Source: Microbispora corallina (GTDB lineage: Bacteria > Actinomycetota > Actinomycetes > Streptosporangiales > Streptosporangiaceae). Taken from it: a stretch of DNA of 64,000 nt. The notes beneath the pieces were generated by a model that saw only the letters and a program-made list of their open reading frames with translations, did not search any database and was not told where the DNA came from. The stretch spans positions 124,001 through 188,000 of the forward strand of contig NZ_BOOC01000005.1 of the NCBI RefSeq assembly GCF_016863035.1, read 5' to 3'. The number at the start of each line of letters is the position of its first letter. The first letter of the stretch is position 1. This document shows, piece by piece, positions 8,338 through 16,317 of this stretch. Made by a program: the position numbers and the translations under genes.

Positions 8338-8931
8338 ATGGTCTTACTGGGACTTCTTCTCATCCTGGTCGCGGCAGCGGCCCTGATCGAGGTGTCCGTG
8401 AACGATACGGCGAACACGATGCCCGTCACCGTGCTGGACCGCACGTTCCACCTCAGCCCGTTCGAGCTGTTCATCGCCGGGGTCGCGACGACCGCGGTGT
8501 TCTTCATCGGCCTGCTGATGGTCACCGGCGGCCTGCGCCGCGCCGCCGTGAAGCGCCGCCGCCGGCGCGAGGCCCGGCTCGCCGAGCGCGACCGCGTGTC
8601 GCGCCTCGAGGCCGAGAAGCGCGACCTGGAGCGCCGCCTGGAGACCACCCCGGCCACGCCGGCCACGACCGCCACGACCGCCACGACCGCCACGGTCGAC
8701 CGCGACCGCGACGGCGTCGACGACCGCGACGAGACCGCCCCCGCGCCGGCCACCCGGCCCCTGCGCCGCCCCGACGGCGTCGTCGTGGACCGGGACGGCG
8801 ACGGCGTGGACGACCGCGACGAGACGGCCCCCGCGACCGGCCGGCACCACGTCTCCGTCCCCGCCCAGCAGTCGGGCGACCGGCTGGTGGCGGGCAGCCC
8901 CTCGGCCGATGACCCCGGCCGCCGTATCTGA
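8338..8931 (+). CDS. Small membrane protein with two TSP3-like calcium motifs
   Basis: The 197-residue protein has two N-terminal membrane helices (residues about 2-20 and 42-65), a short basic patch (KRRRRREAR) and a charged coiled-coil stretch ending near residue 105. The start of the protein resembles LapA-type (DUF1049) membrane proteins. The tail holds an Ala-Thr repeat and then two copies of D-R-D-x-D-G-V-D-D-R-D-E, which fits the Asp-rich thrombospondin type 3 / dockerin-like Ca2+ loop. The function is unknown. The motif is normally extracellular, so topology matters: the basic patch would place the tail in the cytoplasm. Confidence 0.65.
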   Translation: MVLLGLLLILVAAAALIEVSVNDTANTMPVTVLDRTFHLSPFELFIAGVATTAVFFIGLLMVTGGLRRAAVKRRRRREARLAERDRVSRLEAEKRDLERRLETTPATPATTATTATTATVDRDRDGVDDRDETAPAPATRPLRRPDGVVVDRDGDGVDDRDETAPATGRHHVSVPAQQSGDRLVAGSPSADDPGRRI

Positions 8932-8977
8932 CCCCCGCCAGGACCGGCCGCCCCACGCCGGACCCGCGGAACCGCCG

Positions 8978-9014
8978 GCGCGGCGGTGCGCTCCCCCGAG
9001 CCGCACCGCCGCGC
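8978..9014. terminator. Bidirectional hairpin between convergent genes
   Basis: A perfect 13-bp stem (GCGCGGCGGTGCG / CGCACCGCCGCGC) with an 11-base loop sits between the ends of the TSP3-motif gene (+) and the multicopper oxidase gene (-). It can serve both strands. Confidence 0.7.
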
Positions 9015-9040
9015 TCCGCGTTCCTGCGGGAAACCGCCGG

Positions 9041-10531
9041 TCACTCCGGCGTGTTCCGCGCCGGCCCTCCCATGGAGAACGGCGTGGTCACCCCCTCGTA
9101 GACCAGGTGGGCGACCAGCCCTTCGGCCGCGTGCGGCAGGTTGTGGCAGTGGTCCATCCAGATGCCGGGGTTGTCGGCGACGAAGGCGATCTCGTATGAC
9201 TCGCCGTCGCCGACGTTGAGAGAGTCGACCCACCAGGGGCTCCCGCGCGCGGGCACTCCGTCGCGGCTCAGCACCAGCGCGTGGTGGCCGTGCAGGTGCA
9301 TGGGGTGGACCTCGCCGCTGTGGTTCGAGATGCGCATGCGCACGACGTCGCCCTCGGAGACGACGAACATCGGCGTGTCGGGGTACATGTGTCCGTTGAC
9401 GGTCCACCAGAGCCCGGGCCGCCCGTCGAGGAATCCGGGCCGGCGGCCGATCGCGTAGTCGAACCGCCGATCGGGCCGGTCGGGGTCGAACCCCACGGGC
9501 GCCCTCACCCCGTACGAGAGCAGATCCAGCGTCGCGGCGGGCCGCCCGGCCGCGGGGGCGTCGTACGACCGCGAACCGAGCACCACGGCCGACGAGCCGC
9601 CGAGCTGCACCCGGACCGGCGAGCCGTCCTCGGGCATGGTGACCTCGATGTCGGCGCGGCCGCCCGCCGTCACGAGCACGGCCGCGTCCCGGACGTCGGT
9701 CGGCCCGTTGAGATCGGTGCCGTCGACGGCGACGAGCCGGAACGGCGCCCCCGTGACCCACGCCGGCATCGGGCCGTTCTCGGTGTTGACGATCCGCACC
9801 CGGGCGCGCTCCCCCGGCTGTGCCTCGACACGCACGTCGCCCTCACGCCCGTCGATCGTGCGGACCCCGTCGTACAGGTGAACCAGGGCCGTCACGTCGA
9901 CCTCGCCGGCGGCCCGGGTGGCCGGAGTCACCACCAGGGCGCCGAGCAGCCCGTCACGGACCTGCTCGTCGGACATCTGGTGGGAGTGGTACCAGAAGGT
10001 GCCGGGACGGTCGGCGACGAACCGGTAGGTGAACTCCTCGCCCACCCCGACGGCGTCCTGGGTGACCCCCGCGACCCCGTCCTCCGCGTTGGGCACGTCG
10101 ACGCCGTGCCAGTGCAGCGTGATGCCCTCCGGCACCGACGCGTTGACGAGCCGCACCTGCACCAGCTGCCCCGCCGTCGCGTGGATGGCCGGGCCCGGCG
10201 ACCGGCCGTTGAGGGTGTAGCCGTCCACGAGGCGCCCGGAAGGCAGCCGGAACCGCTGCCTGCGCGCGGTCAGCGTCACCGCCACGTCGGCCCGGCGGCC
10301 GGGGTCGGCGATCAGGGAGGTGACGGCGCGCCCGCCCGTCGCGCTCCCCCCGTGACCGCCGTGCGCCCCCGTCGTCTCCGCGTACCCCGTCCCCATCACG
10401 GAGTACGCGGAGGGAAGCAGGCTGGCGTGCCAGAACCAGACGAGCGGTCCGAGGACCACGGCGGTCGCCATGATCGCGAAGGCGAGGGTGAGCCGGCCGT
10501 CGACCTGGCGGTTCCACCGCATCGGGCGCAC
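9041..10531 (-). CDS. Membrane-anchored multicopper oxidase
   Basis: A 496-residue protein with one N-terminal membrane helix (about 16-35), a Gly/His-rich linker and three cupredoxin-like domains. Copper motifs are in order: HWHG, WYHSHQ, HPMHLHGH and HCHNLPH. These supply the type 1 and the trinuclear type 2/3 sites. The axial residue after HCHNLPH is Leu rather than Met, as in high-potential laccases. The likely role is oxidation of metal ions or phenols at the outer membrane face with O2 as acceptor. It follows a small membrane protein gene by three bases, so the two are co-transcribed. Confidence 0.88.
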   Translation of the reverse strand: MRPMRWNRQVDGRLTLAFAIMATAVVLGPLVWFWHASLLPSAYSVMGTGYAETTGAHGGHGGSATGGRAVTSLIADPGRRADVAVTLTARRQRFRLPSGRLVDGYTLNGRSPGPAIHATAGQLVQVRLVNASVPEGITLHWHGVDVPNAEDGVAGVTQDAVGVGEEFTYRFVADRPGTFWYHSHQMSDEQVRDGLLGALVVTPATRAAGEVDVTALVHLYDGVRTIDGREGDVRVEAQPGERARVRIVNTENGPMPAWVTGAPFRLVAVDGTDLNGPTDVRDAAVLVTAGGRADIEVTMPEDGSPVRVQLGGSSAVVLGSRSYDAPAAGRPAATLDLLSYGVRAPVGFDPDRPDRRFDYAIGRRPGFLDGRPGLWWTVNGHMYPDTPMFVVSEGDVVRMRISNHSGEVHPMHLHGHHALVLSRDGVPARGSPWWVDSLNVGDGESYEIAFVADNPGIWMDHCHNLPHAAEGLVAHLVYEGVTTPFSMGGPARNTPE

Positions 10532-10534
10532 CCG

Positions 10535-11005
10535 TCACGGTTGCGCGGTGAGGCGGGCTCCCGGGTCGGCGACCGGGCTCACGACCTGGTCCCGGCCCAG
10601 TCGCGCGGCGCGGATCGCCGCCAGGAAGAGCAGCAGCGCGTTGAGGCCGTGCAGGGCGCCCAGCAGGGGAACGATGTGGCTGAAGATCCCGAGGAGGGCC
10701 TGCACCACGACGAGCAGCAGGACCAGGCCCGCCCATTTGACCGCTCCCGCGGTCTTCGCGAAGAACGACACGACCAGCAGGATCAGTGCCGTCAGCGGGA
10801 TGACCGTCGTGCCGTTGATCCCGTGCACCGCGTAGCCGATGACCTCGGGGAAGACGGTCTCCTGGCTCTCCACGACCGCCTTGTCGAGGACGCCGCCGTC
10901 CTCGATCCACTTGCCCTCCCCGGCGACGGCGAGGACTATCGCCATCGCCTGGACGACGACCTCCACGGCGACGAGGCCTGCCACGATCCTGTAGACGGTT
11001 CTCAT
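10535..11005 (-). CDS. Four-helix membrane protein, partner of the multicopper oxidase
   Basis: A 156-residue protein with four predicted membrane helices (about 5-27, 65-83, 91-110 and 118-133). Several His residues lie in or near helices (HGING, SHIVP, LHGLNA), which could bind haem or copper, but no known motif confirms this. It resembles DUF6220-type proteins. The stop is three bases from the multicopper oxidase start, and the two form an operon. An electron-transfer or copper-handling role is inferred only from that neighbour. Confidence 0.65.
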   Translation of the reverse strand: MRTVYRIVAGLVAVEVVVQAMAIVLAVAGEGKWIEDGGVLDKAVVESQETVFPEVIGYAVHGINGTTVIPLTALILLVVSFFAKTAGAVKWAGLVLLLVVVQALLGIFSHIVPLLGALHGLNALLLFLAAIRAARLGRDQVVSPVADPGARLTAQP

Positions 11006-11204
11006 GGTTCTCCTTCCTCCACGAGGTCGAGCGGATTCGCCATGCCGCCGTCCGGCGCCACGCCCTTTTCGACAGGCTCGTTCTTCCGGTGGAAGGGGAT
11101 CTGCGCTCGCCGGTCAGGCCGGGCCGATGCGGCATGGGCCGAACGTACGTCCGGGGGATCTGGGAGGAATCCGGGAAATCCCTATGCCGGGCCGAGGGCT
11201 TTCC

Positions 11205-11999
11205 CTATTCGTTCGGCCGTCCGCACCCGGCCTCCCGGCCCGCCGCCTCCGCCCGTTCGGGGGACCTGACCCGGCTGACCTCCCGCCCCGCCGCCTCGGC
11301 CAGCTCCGCGAACGTGACCGCGTTGCGGACGGCCGCCGCACCCGGGTCGTTGTTGAAGTAGACGTACGCGTCGCCGGCGTCGCCCAGCCGGTCGACCCAG
11401 CTCCCGAGCGCCTGCCTCCCGTACGTCGGCCAGGGGTGCGCGCTGCCCTCGTGGAAGCGCAGGTACGCCCAGTCGGCCGTGCGCCACAGGGGCGACGTGG
11501 GGCGCCCGCACCGGTCGGCCCAGCACAGCGCCGCCCCGAACTCGGCGAGCAGGTCGCGGATCTCCTCGGTCCACCAGGAGGCGTGGCGCGGCTCGACCGC
11601 CACCCTCACCGTGCGAGGGAACCGGCCCAGGCAGTCGCGCAGCCGCCCGGCGTCGGCCTGCAGCGTCGGCGGGAGCTGCAGCAGTATCGGGCCGAGCTTC
11701 GGGCCGAGCCCCTCCGCCACGCCCATCAGCCGCCGTACCGGCTCCTCGGGGTCCTTCAGCCGTTTGATGTGCGTCAGGAACCGGCTCGCCTTGACGGCCA
11801 TGACGAAGTCCCCGGGCGTGCGCTCCCGCCACGCCTCGAACGTCTCCCGCTTCGGCAGCCGGTAGAAGGCGTTGTTGTTCTCGACGGTGGCGAACAGCTC
11901 GCCGTACCTCTCCAGCCAGAGGCGTTGCGGCGCGCCGTGGTAGACCACGTCCCGCCAGTCGGCGTACTGCCACCCGGAGGTCCCGACGAAGACCGGCAT
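11205..11999 (-). CDS. DUF72 family protein
   Basis: A 264-residue TIM-barrel-like protein of the DUF72 (YecE) family. It is recognised by the start VFVGTSGWQYADW, the segment FYRLPKRETFEAW and the conserved FAVKASRFLTHIKRL-like block, then EPRHASWW and YFNND near the end. The length is normal for the family and its biochemical role is not established. The last 35 residues are variable and rich in Glu and Ala. Confidence 0.85.
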   Translation of the reverse strand: MPVFVGTSGWQYADWRDVVYHGAPQRLWLERYGELFATVENNNAFYRLPKRETFEAWRERTPGDFVMAVKASRFLTHIKRLKDPEEPVRRLMGVAEGLGPKLGPILLQLPPTLQADAGRLRDCLGRFPRTVRVAVEPRHASWWTEEIRDLLAEFGAALCWADRCGRPTSPLWRTADWAYLRFHEGSAHPWPTYGRQALGSWVDRLGDAGDAYVYFNNDPGAAAVRNAVTFAELAEAAGREVSRVRSPERAEAAGREAGCGRPNE

Positions 12000-12136
12000 G
12001 CCGTTCCCCTACCCACCATCCGGAATAGATCGCGGGTCGCGGGGCAGGCCAGGTCAAGAACGGACAAAGCCGCAGCCAGGGCGTGTCGCGCCGGCTCCGA
12101 TCGGGGCCGGTCGGCGCGCCCGAGAAGGGGAGCACG

Positions 12137-12682
12137 ATGATTCAGGGCAAGACGATCGCATTCCTCGTCGCCCCCGAGGGCATCGAGCAGGTCGAGCTCA
12201 CCGAGCCGTGGAAGGCCGTCCAGCAGGCGGGCGCCACCCCCAGGCTGATCTCGACCGGGTCAGGCCGGGTGCAGGCGTTCAACCACCTGGACAAGGCCGA
12301 CACCTTCCCGGTCGACGCGACCGTGGACGAGGTGTCCGCCGCCGACTTCGACGGGCTGGTGCTGCCGGGCGGGGTGGCCAACCCCGACTTCCTGCGCACC
12401 CAGCCCGCCGCCGTCCGGTTCGCGCAGGAGTTCTTCGAGGCCGGCAAGCCGGTCGCGGCGATCTGCCACGCCCCGTGGACGCTGGTGGAGGCGGACGTGG
12501 TCCGCGGCCGCACCCTCACCTCCTGGCCGAGCCTGCAGACCGATCTGCGCAACGCCGGGGCCACCTGGGTCGACCAGGAGGTCAAGGTGTGCACGGCCGG
12601 CCCGAACACGCTGGTCACCAGCCGCAAGCCGGACGACCTCAAGGCGTTCTGCCAGGCGGCCGTCGACGCGTTCGGCGGCTGA
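12137..12682 (+). CDS. DJ-1/PfpI family protein (type 1 glutamine amidotransferase fold)
   Basis: The 181-residue protein has the nucleophile elbow AAICHAPW, with the reactive Cys near residue 115 and the following His, plus an N-terminal Glu in FLVAPEGIEQVEL. The C-terminal part LTSWPSLQTDLRNAGATWVDQEV matches the PfpI/YhbO group, which act as glyoxalase-, deglycase- or chaperone-like stress proteins. The start is set by AGAAGGGGAGC just upstream of the ATG. It stands alone and faces away from the DUF72 gene. Confidence 0.87.
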   Translation: MIQGKTIAFLVAPEGIEQVELTEPWKAVQQAGATPRLISTGSGRVQAFNHLDKADTFPVDATVDEVSAADFDGLVLPGGVANPDFLRTQPAAVRFAQEFFEAGKPVAAICHAPWTLVEADVVRGRTLTSWPSLQTDLRNAGATWVDQEVKVCTAGPNTLVTSRKPDDLKAFCQAAVDAFGG

Positions 12683-12781
12683 CCCGGACCGCCTTCCCCG
12701 GGCCGATCCGCGTCTGCCATGCTGTCCGGCATCCGCCGATCATCACGGTGACGGCGGACGGCCGCGGGAGAGACGGAACGC

Positions 12782-13660
12782 ATGACCGAGGTGTTCACGC
12801 TCGGAGAGGCGCTGGGTGTCGTCACGGCGGACCGGTTGCGGCACGACGCGACCGTACGCCTCGACATCGAGGGCCCGGAGCTGACGACGGCGATCGGCCT
12901 GGCCCGGCTGGGTCACGAAGTGACTTGGCTGGGCCGGGTCAGCGTCGACGAGATCGGCGTCCGCACGCTCACCGCACTGCGCGGCGAGGGCGTCGACGTC
13001 TCCCACGTCCGGGTGGACGAGACCGCTCCGACCGGGCTGGTCGTCCGCCAGCGCCGCATCGGCCGCTCCTCCCACGAGGTCCACTACCGCGAGGGCTCGG
13101 CCGGTTCGCGCCTGTCCACCGGCGACGTCCCCGCCGAGGCCGTCCAGTCGGCCCGGATCCTGCACGTCACGGGCATCACGATCGGGCTCAGCGGCTTCGC
13201 CTGGAGCGCCGTCCACCACGCCGTCAAGCTCGCGCGGGACGCCGGCGTGCTCGTCTCCGTCGACGTCAACCACCGCCCCCACCTGTGGGAGAGCGTGGAC
13301 GAGGCCCGGCAGGGCCTCACCGAGCTGGCCACGTCGGCCGACGTGCTGTTCGCGAACCAGGACGAGCTCACGCTCGTCGATCCGGTGCTGGCGCGGGTTC
13401 CCGAGCTCGTCGTCACCCGGGGGGCCAAGGGCGCCAGCGCGACCGTCGACGGGCTGCGCTACGACACCCAGGCGGCCCCCGTGACCGCGCTCGACCCGAC
13501 CGGGGTCGGCGGCGCCTTCACGGCCGGCTACCTCAGCGCGCTGCTCGACGGGCTGCACCCCGCCGACCGGCTCAAGCGCGGCATCGCGCTCGCCGCGTTC
13601 GCCGTGGCCAGCCCGAGCTCCTGGCAGGGCCTGCCCACGCACGGCGAGCTCCCGCCCTGA
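12782..13660 (+). CDS. PfkB-family sugar kinase homologue with altered active site
   Basis: A 292-residue ribokinase-fold protein. It shows the family order: N-terminal substrate region, DVNHRP at 161-166, NQDE at 192-195, VTRGAKGA at 211-218 and the C-terminal signature. The signature normally reads D-T-x-G-A-G-D-x-F, with the second Asp as catalytic base. Here it reads DPTGVGGAF at 238-246, so the catalytic Asp is Gly244. The N-terminal GG-x-x-N-x-A motif is also changed (GPELTTA). Phosphoryl transfer is therefore doubtful; it may bind a sugar or nucleoside without phosphorylating it. The reading frame is otherwise undamaged. Confidence 0.75.
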   Translation: MTEVFTLGEALGVVTADRLRHDATVRLDIEGPELTTAIGLARLGHEVTWLGRVSVDEIGVRTLTALRGEGVDVSHVRVDETAPTGLVVRQRRIGRSSHEVHYREGSAGSRLSTGDVPAEAVQSARILHVTGITIGLSGFAWSAVHHAVKLARDAGVLVSVDVNHRPHLWESVDEARQGLTELATSADVLFANQDELTLVDPVLARVPELVVTRGAKGASATVDGLRYDTQAAPVTALDPTGVGGAFTAGYLSALLDGLHPADRLKRGIALAAFAVASPSSWQGLPTHGELPP

Positions 13661-13724
13661 GCCGCCCGCCCGCTCCCGGCGCCGTGCGGCGAGCTTCCGT
13701 CTGAGCCGCCCGCCCGCTCCCGGC
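13645..13724 (+). repeat. Imperfect direct duplication of the PfkB gene end
   Basis: The 36 bases at 13645-13680, which include the PfkB stop codon, recur with three changes and one missing base at 13690-13724. The second copy again contains the CTGAGCC around the stop. It looks like a short tandem duplication that now leads into an 11-bp repeat array. Confidence 0.8.
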
Positions 13725-13778
13725 CCGCTCCCGGCCCGCTCCCGGCCCGCTCCCGGCCCGCTCCCGGCCCGCTCCCGG
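13713..13778. repeat. Six tandem copies of an 11-bp unit
   Basis: The unit CCCGCTCCCGG is repeated six times without interruption or spacers, in the gap between two convergent genes. It is a simple minisatellite, perhaps grown by slippage from the duplicated gene end just before it. Confidence 0.9.
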
Positions 13779-13806
13779 CGCGGCCTTCCAGCGCGGCGCG
13801 GCCGCG

Positions 13807-16245
13807 TCACCGCCAGGGCTCGGCCCGGACGCGGGCGCCCTCGGGGTCGTACAGCGGCTCCGCGACGACCTGGGCTCCGGCCCAGGCGCCGTTGACCCCG
13901 ATCTCCACCCGCTCGCCCGTCTCCACGGCCACCGGCAGGTACGCGTACGCGATCGAGCGGCCGACGCGGCAGCCGTACCCGCCGCTGGTGACGCGGGAGA
14001 CGGGACGCCCGCCGAGGCGCACGGGCTCGCCGCCGAGGCACACCTCCCGCGGGTCGTCCAGCACGAGGCAGCGCAGGGTCGAGCGAGGACGGGGCATCTC
14101 CGCCCGGCGTCCTGGCCGCACCGCGAAGCCGAGCCCGGCCTCCAGCGGCGTCGTCTCCGGCGTGACGTCGAGTCCCCAGATCCGGTAGCCCTTCTCCAGG
14201 CGCATCGAGTCGAGCGCCCGGTACCCTGCCGGCCGCATGCCGTGCGGCAGACCGGCCTCCACGAGCGTGTCCCACAGGGTGAGGCCGTACTCGGACGGGC
14301 AGTACAGCTCCCAGCCGAACTCGCCCACGAACGTGACCCGCTGCGCGAGCACCGGGACGTACCCGACGCCGATCTCGGCGGCCCGCATGTACCCGAACGT
14401 CAGGTCGTCGCCGGTCAGCGGGGCGAGGATGTCGTACGCGCGCGGCCCCCACAGACAGAAGCAGGCGTACGCAGAGGTGACGTCGTCCACCCGCAGCCCC
14501 CGGGCGCGCAGCAGGGCCGCGTCGTGGACGCCGAACGCGGTGCCGGTCACCAGGCGGAACCGGTCCTCGGCCAGCCGTGTGACGGTCACGTCGGCCTCGA
14601 CGCCGCCGCGCTCGCCGAGTATCTGGGTGTAGACGACCGAGCCCACCGGCCGGTCCAGGGTGTTGCCGCAGACCGACTCGAGCGCCGCGGCGACGTCCGG
14701 GCCCGAGATCTCCAGCTTCGCGAAGGACGTCTGGTCGAACAGCCCCGCCGCCTCCGCCGTGGCCCGGCACTCCTCGGCGATCGCCGGCGACCACACCCGG
14801 CCGGCCCACCCCCGCGGCCCCTCGGACGGCTCACCCGGCGGCTCGTCTGACGGCGGGAACCAGTTGACCCGCTCCCAGCCGGCCTTCTCCCCGAACGACG
14901 CGCCCAGGGCGGCGTGCCGCACCCATGCGGGCGACCGGCGCAGCGGCCGGGCCGCCGTGCGCTCCTCGCCGGGATACACGATGTCGTAGTAGGCGCTGTA
15001 GGAGTCGATCGCCCTGTCCCTTGCCCAGCGGGCCGAGCGGGCATGGCCGCCGAAGCGGCGCACGTCCATGCCGAAGACGTCGTACTCCGGCGCGCCGTCC
15101 ACGATCCACTCGGCCATCACCTTGCCGACGCCGCCCGCGGCGGCCAGGCCGTGCACGCAGAAGCCGGCGGCCACCCACAGGCCCCGCACCGCCGTCTCGC
15201 CGAGCAGGAACTCGCCGTCCGGCGTGAACGCCTCCGGCCCGTGGACGACCTTCCGGAACGCCGAGGGGTCGTCCCCCGGGCCCACCGCCTTGAGCGACGG
15301 GACCCTCCGGACCGCCGACTCCCACGATTCACGAAATTTCGGCATATCGGGGGGGAAGAGCGTGCGGGGTTCGGCCAGCGGCCGGTCGGTGTCCCAAACC
15401 TGCGGGCTGCGGATGTAGCCGCCGACGAGGATGCCGCCGTCCTCCTCACGGAAGTACACGATGTTGTCCGGGTCCCGCACGGTCGGCGTGTCCGCCGGGA
15501 CGCCCGCCGGCGGGGTCACGACGTACTGGTGCCTGATCGGCACGATCGGGATGTGCGCGCCGGCCATCCGGCCGACGACCCCGGCCGCCGCCCCCGCCGC
15601 GTCGACCACGATCTCCGTGCGCACCACGTGCTCGCCCTGATCGGCGCCGCGCGCGTCCGGCCGCTCGCGCAGCCGTACGGCCCGTACCCGGCCGCCGCCG
15701 GCGTCGATCCCGGTCACCTCGACGCCGGTGACGATCCGGACGCCGAGCCTGCGGGCGCCCTCCGCGAGCGCGCGGCCGAGGCGGGCCGGGTCGAGCCAGC
15801 CGTCCCCGGGCAGCCAGAGCGCGCCCAGCACGTCGGCCACCTCCAGCAGCGGGAGCCGGTCGAGGGCCCCCCGCGCGTCGAGCACGTCCAGGTCGAGCCC
15901 GTACGTCTCGGCCGCGCCGGCCTGCCGTACGAGCTCCTCGAGGCGTTCGGGGGTGGTCGCGAGGCGGAGGCCGCCGACGCCGTGCCAGCCCGGGTCGAGA
16001 CCGGTGAGCTCGCGCAGCTCGGGGTAGAGCCCGGCCGAGTACATGATCATGCGCGTCTGCGTCACGGTCGACCTGAGCTGCCCGACGAACCCCGCGGAGT
16101 GCCAGGTCGTGCCCTCGGTGAGGTCGTGCCGCTCGACCAGCAGGACGTCGGTCCAGCCGAGCCGGGCGAGGTGGTAGGCGACGCTGCAGCCGGCCACACC
16201 GCCGCCGATCACGACGACGCGGGCGTCAGCTGGAAGTTGCGACAT
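13807..16245 (-). CDS. FAD-dependent oxidoreductase with GcvT domain (dimethylglycine/sarcosine dehydrogenase-like)
   Basis: This 812-residue protein has an N-terminal DAO domain with dinucleotide motif VVIGGGVAGCSVAYHLARLG at about 9-28, then an FAO middle domain and a C-terminal GcvT (aminomethyltransferase-like) folate domain from about 430 (FDQTSFAKLEISG) to the end. Family members oxidatively demethylate dimethylglycine, sarcosine or related N-methyl amines and pass the C1 unit to tetrahydrofolate. The ATG at 16245 is used because sequence upstream is the divergent promoter; the frame is open further but codes the shadow of the neighbouring gene. It faces a choline-kinase-like gene and permease across a shared regulatory region, which supports a role in methylated-amine catabolism. 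Confidence 0.85.
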   Translation of the reverse strand: MSQLPADARVVVIGGGVAGCSVAYHLARLGWTDVLLVERHDLTEGTTWHSAGFVGQLRSTVTQTRMIMYSAGLYPELRELTGLDPGWHGVGGLRLATTPERLEELVRQAGAAETYGLDLDVLDARGALDRLPLLEVADVLGALWLPGDGWLDPARLGRALAEGARRLGVRIVTGVEVTGIDAGGGRVRAVRLRERPDARGADQGEHVVRTEIVVDAAGAAAGVVGRMAGAHIPIVPIRHQYVVTPPAGVPADTPTVRDPDNIVYFREEDGGILVGGYIRSPQVWDTDRPLAEPRTLFPPDMPKFRESWESAVRRVPSLKAVGPGDDPSAFRKVVHGPEAFTPDGEFLLGETAVRGLWVAAGFCVHGLAAAGGVGKVMAEWIVDGAPEYDVFGMDVRRFGGHARSARWARDRAIDSYSAYYDIVYPGEERTAARPLRRSPAWVRHAALGASFGEKAGWERVNWFPPSDEPPGEPSEGPRGWAGRVWSPAIAEECRATAEAAGLFDQTSFAKLEISGPDVAAALESVCGNTLDRPVGSVVYTQILGERGGVEADVTVTRLAEDRFRLVTGTAFGVHDAALLRARGLRVDDVTSAYACFCLWGPRAYDILAPLTGDDLTFGYMRAAEIGVGYVPVLAQRVTFVGEFGWELYCPSEYGLTLWDTLVEAGLPHGMRPAGYRALDSMRLEKGYRIWGLDVTPETTPLEAGLGFAVRPGRRAEMPRPRSTLRCLVLDDPREVCLGGEPVRLGGRPVSRVTSGGYGCRVGRSIAYAYLPVAVETGERVEIGVNGAWAGAQVVAEPLYDPEGARVRAEPWR

Positions 16246-16286
16246 TGGTACCGTCCTGTAACACCCGGCCCAGACAATCGGATCAA

Positions 16287-16304
16287 TGGTCTGAAGGTAG
16301 ACCA
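16287..16304. promoter_or_regulatory. GntR/FadR-type operator between divergent genes
   Basis: TGGTCT-GAAGGT-AGACCA is a perfect 6-bp inverted repeat with a six-base centre, close to the TGGTnnnnACCA pattern of FadR-subfamily GntR regulators. It lies 42 bases upstream of the oxidoreductase start and directly before the ribosome site of the kinase-like gene, so a bound protein could control both. No GntR gene lies in the window. Confidence 0.6.
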
Positions 16305-16317
16305 AAAGGAGCCGGGC

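Noticed and set aside
9281..11269. A long plus-strand ORF opposite the multicopper oxidase and its partner
   Set aside because: It is antisense to genes with clear copper motifs and membrane helices, and has no recognisable motif of its own.
13713..13778. CRISPR-like repeat array
   Set aside because: The 11-bp units are directly adjacent with no spacers and there are no cas genes.
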